Numbered from the stretch's first letter, positions 1 through 8,806 are shown. The stretch is 64,000 bases of DNA from Lachnospiraceae bacterium (GCA_015057635.1 SVEB01000046.1:1-64000); one strand, 5' to 3'. The notes: a model not told the origin generated them from the letters alone. Made by a program: numbers and translations.

Positions 1-119
1 CCATCTGCGCTTCTTAATTCCATATACTTCTGCCCAAGTTCCTTTAGGACTTCAAGCTGGATCTCTAATTTTTCATCAATCTCATCTGCAAACCCTGTTA
101 TTTTACATTTTTCAAGCAT
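1..119 (-). CDS. Sugar phosphate isomerase/epimerase, N-terminal fragment (runs off window)
   Basis: The ATG at 117-119 is preceded by an AAGGAG ribosome binding site about 7 nt upstream. The visible 39 codons begin MLEKCKITGFADEID and continue with an ELG..Y.ELR pattern, typical of the first strand and helix of the xylose-isomerase-like TIM barrel (AP endonuclease 2 family). Family members isomerise or epimerise sugars or cyclitols such as inosose. The start overlaps the 3' end of the upstream oxidoreductase by 22 nt, so the two are translationally coupled. Pairing with Gfo/Idh/MocA dehydrogenases fits a sugar or inositol-type catabolic operon; the exact substrate cannot be read from the fragment. 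Confidence 0.75.
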   Translation of the reverse strand, partial: MLEKCKITGFADEIDEKLEIQLEVLKELGQKYMELRSAD

Positions 120-1120
120 ATTCCTTCTCCTTTTCTGTTCCCATCATAGGCACCTAAAAGTAACGTGCCTGTATTCTCAATCTCCTCAATTTCAATTGGA
201 TAGTAAACTCCTTTTTCCAAACAACGATAAAACTCTTTAATTGCATAGAAATGACCGGTTCCCCAATAATTTTTTCCCAATAGCTCCTTTTTCTGAAAAT
301 GAATCTCCTGCTTCTTCCCGTCTTTTCCTAAGATGCAAACGACATCATCCTCGATTCTAATTGTTGCAGACTCACACTCAAACTCTACTAAAGGGGGAGC
401 ATCCGTCACATAACTTGTGGTCGCATAAAAACAAACCCTAGACATTTTATAGGTAATATACATTGCGACCGTATCTTCGACTTCAATCTCTTCCGGCAAA
501 TGCTGTCGATCCATTATCGTATGAATAAATTCCGGGCGCTCCCCTATGATATACTGAAGCAAATCCAAAGTGTGGATGGCCTGGTTGATCAATACGCCTC
601 CGCCTTCTAATGAAAGCCTGCCTCTCCACTCGCTATTTTCATAATAGTCTGCATTTCGGTTCCAGGTAACAATCCCTCTTGCTCCCAGAATTCGTCCGTA
701 TGATCCGTTCTGAACCCTTTCCTTCACATATTGAACACTCTCGTTGTATCGATTCTGAAAGCAAAAACCAAGTTTTGCTTTTTCCTTATTCTCTCTCACC
801 GCCTCCTGTAATCTTATCCACTGTTCTTGATTGATTACCGGCGGTTTTTCCATAAACACATGGATTCCTCTGTTTAATGCTGTAATGGCAAGATCCGTAT
901 GGGTGTTATGTGGAGTGCAGATATGTAATATATCAATTCTTTCGGAATCTAGCATATCGTCCAGGCTTTCATAAGAGTGACATCCATACTTGGTGGCCAT
1001 TTCCACGGCTTTTTTAAGGTTACAGTCAGCCACTGCCATTAGTTTAGCATTATCTAATCGTTCGATTACCCTGGCATGAACCTGTGCGATGTTACCACAT
1101 CCTACAATTGCAATTCGCAT
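98..1120 (-). CDS. Gfo/Idh/MocA family oxidoreductase
   Basis: This is a 340-residue cytoplasmic NAD(P)-dependent dehydrogenase. The N-terminal Rossmann domain opens with IVGCGNIAQVH (about residues 5-15), the family EKP motif is at 91-93, and the C-terminal alpha/beta domain carries GGGVLINQAIHTLDLL (173-188), whose His and Asp match the catalytic region of the family. Length is normal. It lies 21 nt downstream of a second member of the same family and overlaps the following isomerase/epimerase, so the three form one operon. Paired dehydrogenases plus an epimerase usually oxidise, rearrange and re-reduce a sugar or cyclitol; the substrate is not identifiable here. The divergent AraC gene is the likely regulator. 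Confidence 0.88.
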   Translation of the reverse strand: MRIAIVGCGNIAQVHARVIERLDNAKLMAVADCNLKKAVEMATKYGCHSYESLDDMLDSERIDILHICTPHNTHTDLAITALNRGIHVFMEKPPVINQEQWIRLQEAVRENKEKAKLGFCFQNRYNESVQYVKERVQNGSYGRILGARGIVTWNRNADYYENSEWRGRLSLEGGGVLINQAIHTLDLLQYIIGERPEFIHTIMDRQHLPEEIEVEDTVAMYITYKMSRVCFYATTSYVTDAPPLVEFECESATIRIEDDVVCILGKDGKKQEIHFQKKELLGKNYWGTGHFYAIKEFYRCLEKGVYYPIEIEEIENTGTLLLGAYDGNRKGEGICLKNVK

Positions 1121-1141
1121 TCATCAATTCCTCCGTTTCAC

Positions 1142-2305
1142 TTATGCACCATAGCTTCCCCGGGTATCAAAAACAGCCTCATGTACTTTCTCTTTGCGTC
1201 TCGATGTGCTTCGCCTCATATTCAATTCTTTTAAGAATAAATCCTCATCAAAAGGAATCCCTACCGGATGCTTTAACCAACCGGATAAATGGATCGCATT
1301 CGATAATGTCAGCCCCCGGATTCCTTCAACCCCTTCTGCAACCAATGGTTCCTTACGAAGTATCGCACCGACGAATGCCCTTAACACACCTGCATGCTGC
1401 GGATTCTGTCCGTCCGTCTCTATTTTGACCCACTCTCCCTTAGGACTTGCAAAGCCTTCCTTGCACTGATAGCAGAATTCCCGTTCATTTTCTTCTAATT
1501 CATATACGGAAAGCTTGCCATTCTCGCATACCATTTTTGCCTTTTCCAAATCAATCTCAAACCGGTTTGTACCGGGTGCATCTCCTGTGGATGTGATAAA
1601 GACACCTGTCGCTCCATTGGGATATTCTAAATATGCCGTCACATCATCCTCAACCTCGATATCATGCCACTTTCCTTCATGACAGAATGCCTGTACCAAA
1701 GATGGCATGCCGCAGATCCACTGAAGTAAGTCAAGATTATGCGGACACTGGTTTAATAAGACACCACCGCCTTCTCCATCCCAGGTTGCACGCCAATCCC
1801 CTGAATCATAATAAGCCTGTGTACGATACCAGTCGGTAATGATCCAGTTCACCCGCTTGATCTGTCCATATTTTCCATTTGCAACTAATTCCTTCATCTT
1901 GCGATAAACATGATTCGTACGCTGATTGAACATCATTCCAAACACTACATCATGTCTTGCAGCTTCTTCATTCATCTCTCTTACCTGCTTTGTATAAACC
2001 CCTGCCGGTTTCTCACACATCACATGAAGTCCATGCTTCATTGCCTGTATGACAAGCCCCGGATGCTCATAATGCGGGGTGGCGATTAAAACCGCATCCA
2101 CCTTTCCGCTCTCCATTAGTTCCTCTGCTGTTTGATAGATTGCCACTTCCTTCGGAAGATTTTTCTCTGCCCATTCCCGTCTTTGTTCCCTTATATCAGC
2201 AACAGCTGTCAAAACCATATTGGGAACCTCACCGCTTGTAATACATCTGCAATGATTCGTCCCCATATTCCCGATTCCTATAATACCGATTCTTACCTGA
2301 TTCAT
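1142..2305 (-). CDS. Gfo/Idh/MocA family oxidoreductase (second paralogue)
   Basis: The start chosen is the ATG at 2303-2305 because AAGGAGGAGA (complement of 2311-2320) sits just upstream; an upstream in-frame extension lacks such a site. The 387-residue product begins MNQVRIGIIGIGNMGTNH (Rossmann glycine motif), has CEKPAG near residue 97 and a GEGGGVLLNQCPHNLDLLQW block typical of the C-terminal catalytic domain. It is longer than its neighbour, with a basic Arg-rich C-terminal tail. It is the first gene of the minus-strand sugar operon and is divergent from the AraC regulator. Family assignment is firm, substrate unknown. Confidence 0.87.
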   Translation of the reverse strand: MNQVRIGIIGIGNMGTNHCRCITSGEVPNMVLTAVADIREQRREWAEKNLPKEVAIYQTAEELMESGKVDAVLIATPHYEHPGLVIQAMKHGLHVMCEKPAGVYTKQVREMNEEAARHDVVFGMMFNQRTNHVYRKMKELVANGKYGQIKRVNWIITDWYRTQAYYDSGDWRATWDGEGGGVLLNQCPHNLDLLQWICGMPSLVQAFCHEGKWHDIEVEDDVTAYLEYPNGATGVFITSTGDAPGTNRFEIDLEKAKMVCENGKLSVYELEENEREFCYQCKEGFASPKGEWVKIETDGQNPQHAGVLRAFVGAILRKEPLVAEGVEGIRGLTLSNAIHLSGWLKHPVGIPFDEDLFLKELNMRRSTSRRKEKVHEAVFDTRGSYGA

Positions 2306-2382
2306 ACGGTTCTCCTCCTTTTCGACATTCCCATCATAGCATGCTTCCTTTAAAAAACAGATTGCCCAGAGAAAACAAAACA

Positions 2383-2411
2383 TTGCAAATATAGCCCTAT
2401 CGTTCTATACT
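2383..2411 (+). promoter_or_regulatory. Promoter of the AraC regulator gene
   Basis: TTGCAA (2383-2388) and TATACT (2406-2411) are separated by exactly 17 bp and lie 34 bp upstream of the regulator's ATG. The divergent oxidoreductase operon shows only a TATGAT -10 (complement of 2333-2338) without a good -35, which would suit an activator-dependent promoter; that part is inference. Confidence 0.65.
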
Positions 2412-2444
2412 TATCCTAATCCTATACGTTGGAGGGAAACTATC

Positions 2445-3275
2445 ATGTCTGTGCCAAAACGTCAACCTACAAACTGTCGCTATGTTCAATATATTGAAAC
2501 TAAGATCCCATCTTCGGGATTTGATCTTCATTACCATGAATTCTATGAGCTGTATTATTTTGTAGAGGGTGATGCTGATTATCTTGTAGAAGGAAAACAA
2601 TATCACCTCACGCCTCACAGCCTGTTGCTGTTATCCCCGTATGTCTTTCATGGAGTACGCGTAAACTCCTCCATTCCATACAAACGTTATTTCGTCTACT
2701 TCACTCCTGATATCTTTCCAATGGAATTACAAAGCTTACTGCTGTCCGCTTTTCCGGGAGAGCAAAACAACTCTCAAAAGGAAGTCTTTTATGAACAAAC
2801 AAAAAACTATGAGCTGACAACCTATTTAGATCATCTTACTGCCTCGAATAACCAGCCCTCTTTAGAACGGGCGCAATATTTCACAGTCTTTTTGCAGGCT
2901 TTGCTTGGACAGATCAGCATCATGAGCCAGACACTTCATCCCTCTCCTGTCACACGAAATGTTTCCAAACCAATCTTAGATATCCTAACTTACCTAAATG
3001 AACACCTGACAGAGAATATATCCCTTGATGATTTATCCAGACGGTTCTTTCTGAGTAAATATTATATGAACCGTTCTTTTCGCAAAGCTACCGGGACCAC
3101 AGTAATGGATTATCTGACCTATAAACGGATCATCAAAGCAAGGCAGTTAATCTATAACGGTTATAGCGCTACGGATGCAAGCCTGCTATCCGGATTTAAT
3201 GATTACTCTGTCTTCTATCGTGATTACAAAAAGGTGCTTGGATGCAGTCCACGTCATGACAAACCAATCACCTAA
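2445..3275 (+). CDS. AraC family transcriptional regulator (cupin plus HTH)
   Basis: The 276-residue protein has an N-terminal cupin-like sensor domain (YFVEGDADYLVEGKQY followed by HSLLLLSP, about residues 45-75) and a C-terminal double helix-turn-helix (from about residue 180: SLDDLSRRFFLSKYYMNRSF, then GFNDYSVFYRDYKK and CSPRH at the end), the normal AraC/XylS order. GGAGGG at 2431-2436 is a good ribosome binding site. It is transcribed divergently from the Gfo/Idh/MocA operon across a 139-bp intergenic region, the classic arrangement for a sugar-responsive activator of the neighbouring operon. The ligand is unknown. Confidence 0.88.
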   Translation: MSVPKRQPTNCRYVQYIETKIPSSGFDLHYHEFYELYYFVEGDADYLVEGKQYHLTPHSLLLLSPYVFHGVRVNSSIPYKRYFVYFTPDIFPMELQSLLLSAFPGEQNNSQKEVFYEQTKNYELTTYLDHLTASNNQPSLERAQYFTVFLQALLGQISIMSQTLHPSPVTRNVSKPILDILTYLNEHLTENISLDDLSRRFFLSKYYMNRSFRKATGTTVMDYLTYKRIIKARQLIYNGYSATDASLLSGFNDYSVFYRDYKKVLGCSPRHDKPIT

Positions 3276-3341
3276 ATAAAAACCGCGTATCCTGCCTCTG
3301 CTTTTCCATAAAGGCCTGGTTATCAAATCCCGCTTACTAAA

Positions 3342-3380
3342 AAAGAGGCTCTCGCACTATAAACGTGCGAAAGCCTCTTT
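3342..3380. terminator. Bidirectional intrinsic terminator
   Basis: AAAGAGGCT-c-TCGCAC (3342-3357) pairs with GTGCGA-a-AGCCTCTTT (3364-3380) around a short loop. A-rich sequence precedes and T-rich sequence follows, so it can terminate both the AraC gene and the converging metal ATPase gene. Confidence 0.85.
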
Positions 3381-3480
3381 CTTGTTATATTTTACTTCTA
3401 TACAGCAAACTGATTGATTCATTACGTTATTAACTTAGGGAATGGATGATGCTGTGATACGAAAACCCTATATTATTTTT

Positions 3481-6114
3481 TTATTTTGTATTTAAACAAC
3501 GGATGGAATTTAATACTGCTAAGATAGTCACCCCTACATCAGCAAATACTGCTTCCCACATGGTTCCTGCACCAACTGCAACTAAGATCATAACAATTGT
3601 CTTGATTGCTAACGCAAAAATGATGTTCTGCCAAAGAATTTTATTTGTCTTTCTTGCAACCTTAATGGCATCTTCAATTGCCTGTGGATCATCTTTCATC
3701 AGAACAACGTCAGCTGCTTCGATTGCTGCATCTGAACCGATACCGCCCATGGCAATACCGATATCTGCTCTTGCTAATACCGGAGCATCATTAATACCAT
3801 CACCTACGAATGCAATCTTGCCACCTTTTGATTTTTCGGCAAATAATCGCTCTACCTGTTCTACTTTTCCAGCTGGAAGTAATTCTGCATATACCTGATC
3901 TACTCCGACAATCTGGGCTACCTTGTTCGCTACGACGTTGTTGTCACCAGTTAACATTACGGTATTCTTCACTCCGGCTTTCTTAAGACCTGCTAATGCA
4001 TCTTTTGCATTTTCTTTTATTTCATCAGAAATCACAAGACAGCCTTTATAGCTATTGTCAACTGCCACATAAACCATTGTTCCAATGGAATCCACTGCTT
4101 TGTAAGCAATGTTGCTTTCCTTCATTAGTTTATCATTTCCTAATAAAACAGTCTTACCGTCGATTACAACCTGGATACCGTGACCGGATACCTCTTTGTA
4201 ATCTCTGATCTTAGATTTATCAATTGCTTTCCCGTAAGCTACCTGAATTGATTTTGCAATTGGATGATTTGACTGGCTTTCCCCATATGCCGCGATTTCG
4301 AGTAACTCTTCCTCTTTGATTTCCTGTGTATGGATCTCTGTAACTTTGAATACACCCTTTGTTAAAGTACCTGTTTTATCAAATACTACTGTTTCTACAT
4401 CTTTTAATGCTTCTAAATAATTACCGCCTTTAATCAGTACACCTTTCTTGGATGCACCGCCTAATCCTGCAAAAATTCCCAATGGAACAGATACAACGAG
4501 CGCACATGGACAAGATACTACTAATAATGCTAATGCACGGTAAATCCATACAGAGAAGGTTGCTCCTGGAATCACAAGTGGAGGAATGATTGCAACTGCT
4601 AATGCCACCGCACATACGATTGGAGTATATACTTTAGAAAAACGAGTGATAAATTTCTCGGTTTCTGCCTTTTTGCTTGTTGCATTCTCTACTAATTCTA
4701 AAATACGGGCTACCGTGGATTCCCCATATTCCTTTGTTACCTTAACCTTTAATACGCCTGTATTGTTAATGCTTCCTGCTAAGATTTCTTCCCCACGTTT
4801 CACTTCACGTGGTACAGACTCACCTGTTAATGCAGATGTATCGATAAAACTGCTTCCCTCTTCGACAATACCATCTAGAGGAACTCTTTCGCCTGGCTTA
4901 ATTACAATGTATTCCCCGATTTCTACTTCTTCTGGGGATACTTTGACTTCTGCTCCATTTTCTAAAACATTGGCATATTCTGCACGAATATCCATTAAGG
5001 AAGAAATAGATTTTCTTGATTTATTAACGGCATAGCTCTGGAATGCTTCCCCTAATTCGAAGAACAGCATAACGGCTACTGCTTCCGGAAACTCTCCGAT
5101 TGCAAATGCGCCTAATGTTGCAATGGCCATTAAGAAGTTTTCATCAAAGATCTCACCACGGCTGATATTTCTTGCAGCGGTGCGTAATACCGAATTACCG
5201 ACAATTAAATAACTTGCTAAAAAGCCGATAAATGATACAGCCCCATATTGTTTTAATAATACGGATACAAAGAATATAATGGCTCCGATTAAAAGTGTGC
5301 TGTTTTCTTTTACATAGCCTGCAAAGCCTTTTTTCTCTTCTTCCGTCTTCTGCTCTGCCTTTTGTTTGGCATCCATCAATACGACAGCAATACCGGATTC
5401 CACCTGATTCACGACTTTTACAATCGTTGGCATATATTCCTCAATGCTGATACCTTCCACTAATTCTACATTCATGGTTGTTGTGGCAAAATTAACAGAA
5501 GCAGCTTTTACTTCGCTTAGTTCCTGGATCTTGCTTTCAACCTTGTTAGCACAGTTCGCACAGTCTAATCCTTTTAGCAGGATTTTATAACCTTTCTTTG
5601 CAGAAGCAGACTGGTTTTTCTGAGATTTTTCAATCCCATGATCATGACCACAGCCACAGCTCTCTTCCTCTTCATGATTGTGTGATTCTTCATGTTCATG
5701 ACCGCAGCCGCAGCCACAACTTTCTTTCTCTTCATGATTGTGTGATTCTTCGTGTTCATGACCGCAGCCGCAGCCACAATTTTCTTCCTCTTCATGATTA
5801 TGCGATTCTTCGTGTTCATGACCGCAGCCGCAGCTATCTTCCTTGCAAGAAGCAGTCACCTCTTGTTTTCTGCTCTTTCTCTTTGCAACCACTTCTTCCA
5901 CTGTGACACCCGACTCAATCTCATCTACAATCTTTGCTATCTGCTGTAACAGTTCTTCTTTCTTCTCTTCCTCTAATTCCATGCGTAATGTACTTGCCGC
6001 AAAATTAACCTGTGCACTCTGTATACCAGGAAGTCTTTTAATCAGACCTTCCATCTTGTTTGCGCAGTTTGCACAACCTAAACCTACTAGTTTTAGTTTT
6101 ACATTCTGTATCAT
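3481..6114 (-). CDS. cadA: Heavy-metal exporting P1B-type ATPase (Zn/Cd/Pb type) with two HMA domains and His-rich linker
   Basis: This is an 877-residue membrane pump. Two heavy-metal-associated domains carry GLGCANCANK near residue 12 and GLDCANCANK near 185. Between them lies a Cys/His/Glu-rich linker of four near-identical 20-residue units. The membrane and catalytic part has TGES, the intramembrane SCPCALVVS metal site, DKTGTLT with the phosphorylated Asp, and GDGINDAPVL. A CPC motif with this architecture matches Zn2+/Cd2+/Pb2+ exporters rather than Cu pumps. The gene stands alone, has a perfect consensus promoter and an ArsR/SmtB-like operator at the start site, and no adjacent regulator. 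The symbol is by family; metal specificity is inferred. Confidence 0.9.
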   Translation of the reverse strand: MIQNVKLKLVGLGCANCANKMEGLIKRLPGIQSAQVNFAASTLRMELEEEKKEELLQQIAKIVDEIESGVTVEEVVAKRKSRKQEVTASCKEDSCGCGHEHEESHNHEEEENCGCGCGHEHEESHNHEEKESCGCGCGHEHEESHNHEEEESCGCGHDHGIEKSQKNQSASAKKGYKILLKGLDCANCANKVESKIQELSEVKAASVNFATTTMNVELVEGISIEEYMPTIVKVVNQVESGIAVVLMDAKQKAEQKTEEEKKGFAGYVKENSTLLIGAIIFFVSVLLKQYGAVSFIGFLASYLIVGNSVLRTAARNISRGEIFDENFLMAIATLGAFAIGEFPEAVAVMLFFELGEAFQSYAVNKSRKSISSLMDIRAEYANVLENGAEVKVSPEEVEIGEYIVIKPGERVPLDGIVEEGSSFIDTSALTGESVPREVKRGEEILAGSINNTGVLKVKVTKEYGESTVARILELVENATSKKAETEKFITRFSKVYTPIVCAVALAVAIIPPLVIPGATFSVWIYRALALLVVSCPCALVVSVPLGIFAGLGGASKKGVLIKGGNYLEALKDVETVVFDKTGTLTKGVFKVTEIHTQEIKEEELLEIAAYGESQSNHPIAKSIQVAYGKAIDKSKIRDYKEVSGHGIQVVIDGKTVLLGNDKLMKESNIAYKAVDSIGTMVYVAVDNSYKGCLVISDEIKENAKDALAGLKKAGVKNTVMLTGDNNVVANKVAQIVGVDQVYAELLPAGKVEQVERLFAEKSKGGKIAFVGDGINDAPVLARADIGIAMGGIGSDAAIEAADVVLMKDDPQAIEDAIKVARKTNKILWQNIIFALAIKTIVMILVAVGAGTMWEAVFADVGVTILAVLNSIRCLNTK
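5641..5834 (-). repeat. In-gene 60-bp tandem repeats encoding His/Cys-rich metal-binding units
   Basis: The sequence repeats with an exact 60-bp period (compare 5701-5760, 5761-5820 and the start of 5821). Each unit encodes a CGCGCGHEHEESHNHEE-type 20-residue block in the linker between the two HMA domains. Copy number should vary easily by slippage or recombination. Confidence 0.9.
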
Positions 6115-6221
6115 ATTGTCACCATCCCTACTTCTGTAACGATTGCTTTGTTAGTATGTGTTAAAAAAACTTTTCTATCTGTCGATAAAATATATATGTG
6201 ATAACGTTCATTTTGAATGTT

Positions 6222-6243
6222 CATATGAGCAATCATTCATATG
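6222..6243. promoter_or_regulatory. ArsR/SmtB-type operator at the metal ATPase start site
   Basis: CATATGA, 8 bp, TCATATG forms a 7-8-7 inverted repeat with the spacing and half-site (ATATGA/TCATAT) of known Zn/Cd-sensing ArsR/SmtB operators such as the CzrA type. It begins next to the predicted transcription start of the P1B ATPase gene, where a bound repressor would block initiation. Confidence 0.7.
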
Positions 6244-6251
6244 TTAATTTG

Positions 6252-6280
6252 ATTATATTCACCTTTTCTTAATTTGTCAA
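6252..6280 (-). promoter_or_regulatory. Consensus promoter of the P1B ATPase gene
   Basis: On the minus strand TTGACA (complement of 6275-6280), a 17-bp spacer and TATAAT (complement of 6252-6257) form a perfect sigma-A promoter. It implies a leader of about 130 nt and strong expression unless repressed. Confidence 0.85.
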
Positions 6281-6396
6281 CTACTCTCATACATTTTTTT
6301 CAAATAAATTAACATAAATTTCAATCCGTATTAACTCGTTATTTTTTAGTTATACTTTTCTCTCCATTCGCCTTATACATCGAACGCTGCCGCGAC

Positions 6397-6630
6397 CTAG
6401 ATTGTAATCCCTAATAAAATCATAAGGATTCCTAAAATAATTAGTGGAATCCTTACTTCTTTTACATTTTCACTTTTTAAAAGACCTTCGTTTGATACAA
6501 TCACAGCCATAACCGTTACTATGATTATTCCAATTCCATAGAATGGATCAACGCCATATAATGGCAGATACTCTTGTTGTTTTTATCCCATCCGCAAGTT
6601 GCCCTTTCTACTTCCTGCCATGTCAATGTA
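6397..6630 (-). pseudogene. Frameshifted remnant of a small membrane protein gene
   Basis: Reading the minus strand, one frame gives TWQEVERATCGWDK. After an A-run at about 6577-6581 a different frame continues YLPLYGVDPFYGIGIIIVT, a long hydrophobic stretch, SENVKEVRIP and a second hydrophobic segment ending at a TAG (complement of 6397-6399). One extra A would join the two pieces into a roughly 75-residue peptide with two membrane segments. No start codon with a ribosome binding site is visible; the frame begins right after the stop of the ASCH-like gene. I do not recognise the family. It could instead be two chance open frames. Confidence 0.35.
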
Positions 6631-6635
6631 CTACC

Positions 6636-7100
6636 TTAGAATCTTGACTTTTCATAATTATAAGGAATGCTTGTTCCAACCACAACATCCTCAATCTTTT
6701 CGATAATCAACCAATCATCCATGTTGGACTGTTTATCAAATTCAAGCGGTGTAATTGCCTCAACATGACCAAACTCAACCAGACACAGGCATTTTTTGTG
6801 CCAGCGATCTTTTTGTTTTTCTGATAAATTTAGCTTAGGCTGATTCTCGTCTAATATGTTCGTAATCTCTTCTTCTGATAATTTCACATAATTATGTACG
6901 CTTGTTACCGTTGCTTTTGCACAAATCTGTGTAGTCCCTTTTTCCAAAAAGAACAGTGTCTCTCCTTCAAACACTCTGCTATGAGGGATCTTTCTGCCTG
7001 CTGCTCCACGGATAACCATCGTCTTCGTTCCATCCATAATTTTATCTAAAACGCGCTCTCCCTTTTTACCTGCATTGTCACAATAAACTAAATGTACCAT
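6636..7100 (-). CDS. ASCH/PUA-like domain protein, putative RNA-binding
   Basis: The 154-residue soluble protein contains IMDGTKTMVIRGAAGRKIPH and VFEGETLFFLEKG, which resemble the ligand-facing strands of the ASCH/PUA-like fold (a Gly-rich RGxxxRKxP motif followed by a Gx.h.F strand). ASCH domains are predicted to bind RNA or modified nucleobases. The C-terminal half holds a helical insertion and ends SIPYNYEKSRF. It appears monocistronic, with the decayed small ORF directly downstream. Function is inferred from fold resemblance only. Confidence 0.55.
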   Translation of the reverse strand: MVHLVYCDNAGKKGERVLDKIMDGTKTMVIRGAAGRKIPHSRVFEGETLFFLEKGTTQICAKATVTSVHNYVKLSEEEITNILDENQPKLNLSEKQKDRWHKKCLCLVEFGHVEAITPLEFDKQSNMDDWLIIEKIEDVVVGTSIPYNYEKSRF

Positions 7101-7161
7101 TCCATTTACTCCTTCCTTTTTGTCAGTATGTGTTTAAATATGTAAAAATATATTATATCTT

Positions 7162-8046
7162 TTATACTGTATGCCCGCAACCTATTTTCTTACCGTCTCC
7201 GCTTTCCCTTTTACTTCTCCCTTGTATATCGGTCTGTAATTGTTCTTTTATTTCTATCACCAGCCTCTCCCTTTCCCTGCCCGGAATCCACTCTCTAAGA
7301 CGAGCAACCATAATCGGAAGATACCACTCCTTAATCTTATCTTCCGAAAAGCCTGTTAGCTTAAGATATTCAGATAAATAGAAATGAAATATTCGCTTTT
7401 TTATTACATGAAATAAAAAATTAATGATTCCGGGAACTCTTGGGATTTCTGCATATTGCAACATCATGCAGGTTCTCGCCGCATCTGCACATGGGTTTCC
7501 AACACATGCGGTCATCCAGTCAAGAATGACCGGTTTATTCTTTCGAATCATAATATTTCCCGGATGAAAATCAAAATGGCAAAGGGTCTTTCCCTCGGGA
7601 AGTGCAGAAAGAACCTTTCCTATTTGTCTTTTTTCCTTCTCATCCAAATCAGATACCGCCTCAATATCTGCCTTCAGTTTTTCTTTTACCGTAGGCAATG
7701 CTTTATCCGTCTCTTGCTGGATTGAAACATGATATTGCGCTAACTGCCTGGAATATCGTTTGACATGGAAAAGATCAGACAGCATCATTTTCAGCATATC
7801 TTTTCCTTCTACTTTTTCATAAATGATACCAAAGCGCTTCTCATATTCTGCTTTCCCATATACTTTCGGTACCTTCTCTCCTAGTACTTCATAGGCGGTA
7901 CATGCCTTATCATACTCCCCGCTTGCTATAACATCATCAATGCCTGTTCGAAATAATTTAAGAATTTTGCCTTCCCCGTACTCATAAATCTGGGCTGTAT
8001 TTCCCTGTCCGATCATTTCCATGCTTTTCTTCCTCTTCCCCTTCAT
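7162..8046 (-). CDS. Aminoglycoside phosphotransferase/choline-kinase-like protein
   Basis: The 294-residue soluble kinase-like protein has an N-terminal lobe (QGNTAQIYEYGEGKILKLF, near residues 14-32) and the APH-family catalytic loop LCHFDFHPGNIM, with the His-x-Asp and Asn of the Brenner motif, followed by VILDWMTA, the metal-binding Asp. This is the fold of antibiotic or small-molecule phosphotransferases. A basic N-terminal stretch (MKGKRKKS) precedes a second possible start at residue 9; the ribosome binding site TAGGAG is close to the first ATG, so the true start is uncertain. Substrate unknown: such genes are common in gut Clostridia without proven resistance activity. Confidence 0.75.
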   Translation of the reverse strand: MKGKRKKSMEMIGQGNTAQIYEYGEGKILKLFRTGIDDVIASGEYDKACTAYEVLGEKVPKVYGKAEYEKRFGIIYEKVEGKDMLKMMLSDLFHVKRYSRQLAQYHVSIQQETDKALPTVKEKLKADIEAVSDLDEKEKRQIGKVLSALPEGKTLCHFDFHPGNIMIRKNKPVILDWMTACVGNPCADAARTCMMLQYAEIPRVPGIINFLFHVIKKRIFHFYLSEYLKLTGFSEDKIKEWYLPIMVARLREWIPGRERERLVIEIKEQLQTDIQGRSKRESGDGKKIGCGHTV

Positions 8047-8161
8047 CTACTCCTAATATCCTACATGCTTTTTGTATCGTCATATCACGTTACCTATCTG
8101 TTTCATAATGTTCTTGCTTTGTTATAAAAAACTTTATCACTAATTTAAATTATAGCATAAT

Positions 8162-8208
8162 AAAAATAACCTTCTAGCTCATTTTATTGATTCCAGAAGG
8201 TTATTTTT
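8162..8208. terminator. Bidirectional intrinsic terminator
   Basis: AAAAATAACCTTCT (8162-8175) pairs with AGAAGGTTATTTTT (8195-8208) around a 19-nt loop. It follows the TetR gene on the minus strand and ends in a T-run in that direction. Confidence 0.8.
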
Positions 8209-8221
8209 ATCACTCATTATC

Positions 8222-8806
8222 TTATCTTAATGTAAGCTTTTCCTCCAGTATGGATTCCGTCAGGCTTCCCCACTCCCCGTCATAGTGAAACCCTTTCATA
8301 TTTGCCATCGCAGCCAGCCCATGCACCGTTGCCCACATCACGATTAAATTATCACGAAAGTTTTCAGGTGGTATTTTATATGCCTTTAAACTTCTTATCG
8401 CAATCTCTTTAAAATTCTGAAACGGTTCATAATCTCCGTCAAATGCATTCTCCGTCAACTTAATGGAATAGTCCTCGTTATCATATATAAAGGTGAAATA
8501 GTGTGGATGCTCTGCAAAGAACACAACGTATGCCTTGCCCATCTCGATTGCTGCATACGAATCCTCCACATTCTTTGCACTGTTTACAAGCACTTCTGAA
8601 AATCTTCTTGTGACATATTCTTTCATGGCACAAAGTAAGTCTTCGATATTCTTATAATGGTTATAGCATGCGGTCGGGGATACTCCGATCCGTTTTACAA
8701 GCTTCCTGAGCGAGAAGTTTGCCATCCCCTCTTCGTGAATAAGCGCTAATCCTTCTTCTATTAATTCTGTTTGTAGATTTCCATGATGATATGGTTTTTC
8801 TGCCAT
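8222..8806 (-). CDS. TetR/AcrR family transcriptional regulator
   Basis: The 194-residue protein has the N-terminal HTH typical of the family: HHGNLQTELIEEGLALIHEE, then SLRKLVKRIGVSPTACYNHY (about residues 27-46), followed by an all-helical ligand-binding domain. It is the last gene of a three-gene minus-strand operon behind two flavodoxin-like reductases, 53 nt from the nearer one. Repeated TGTTAACA motifs over the operon promoter are plausible binding sites, giving autoregulation and control of the reductases. The inducing ligand is unknown; an electrophile or quinone would fit reductase partners. Confidence 0.85.
   Translation of the reverse strand: MAEKPYHHGNLQTELIEEGLALIHEEGMANFSLRKLVKRIGVSPTACYNHYKNIEDLLCAMKEYVTRRFSEVLVNSAKNVEDSYAAIEMGKAYVVFFAEHPHYFTFIYDNEDYSIKLTENAFDGDYEPFQNFKEIAIRSLKAYKIPPENFRDNLIVMWATVHGLAAMANMKGFHYDGEWGSLTESILEEKLTLR

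Noticed and set aside
3342-3380. Hairpin as a member of the giant palindrome family
   Set aside because: It is short, flanked by A/T runs and lacks the cap; an ordinary terminator.
5598-5906. Plus-strand ORFs with HDRSRSHNFL repeats
   Set aside because: Antisense reading of the His-rich repeat of the metal ATPase.
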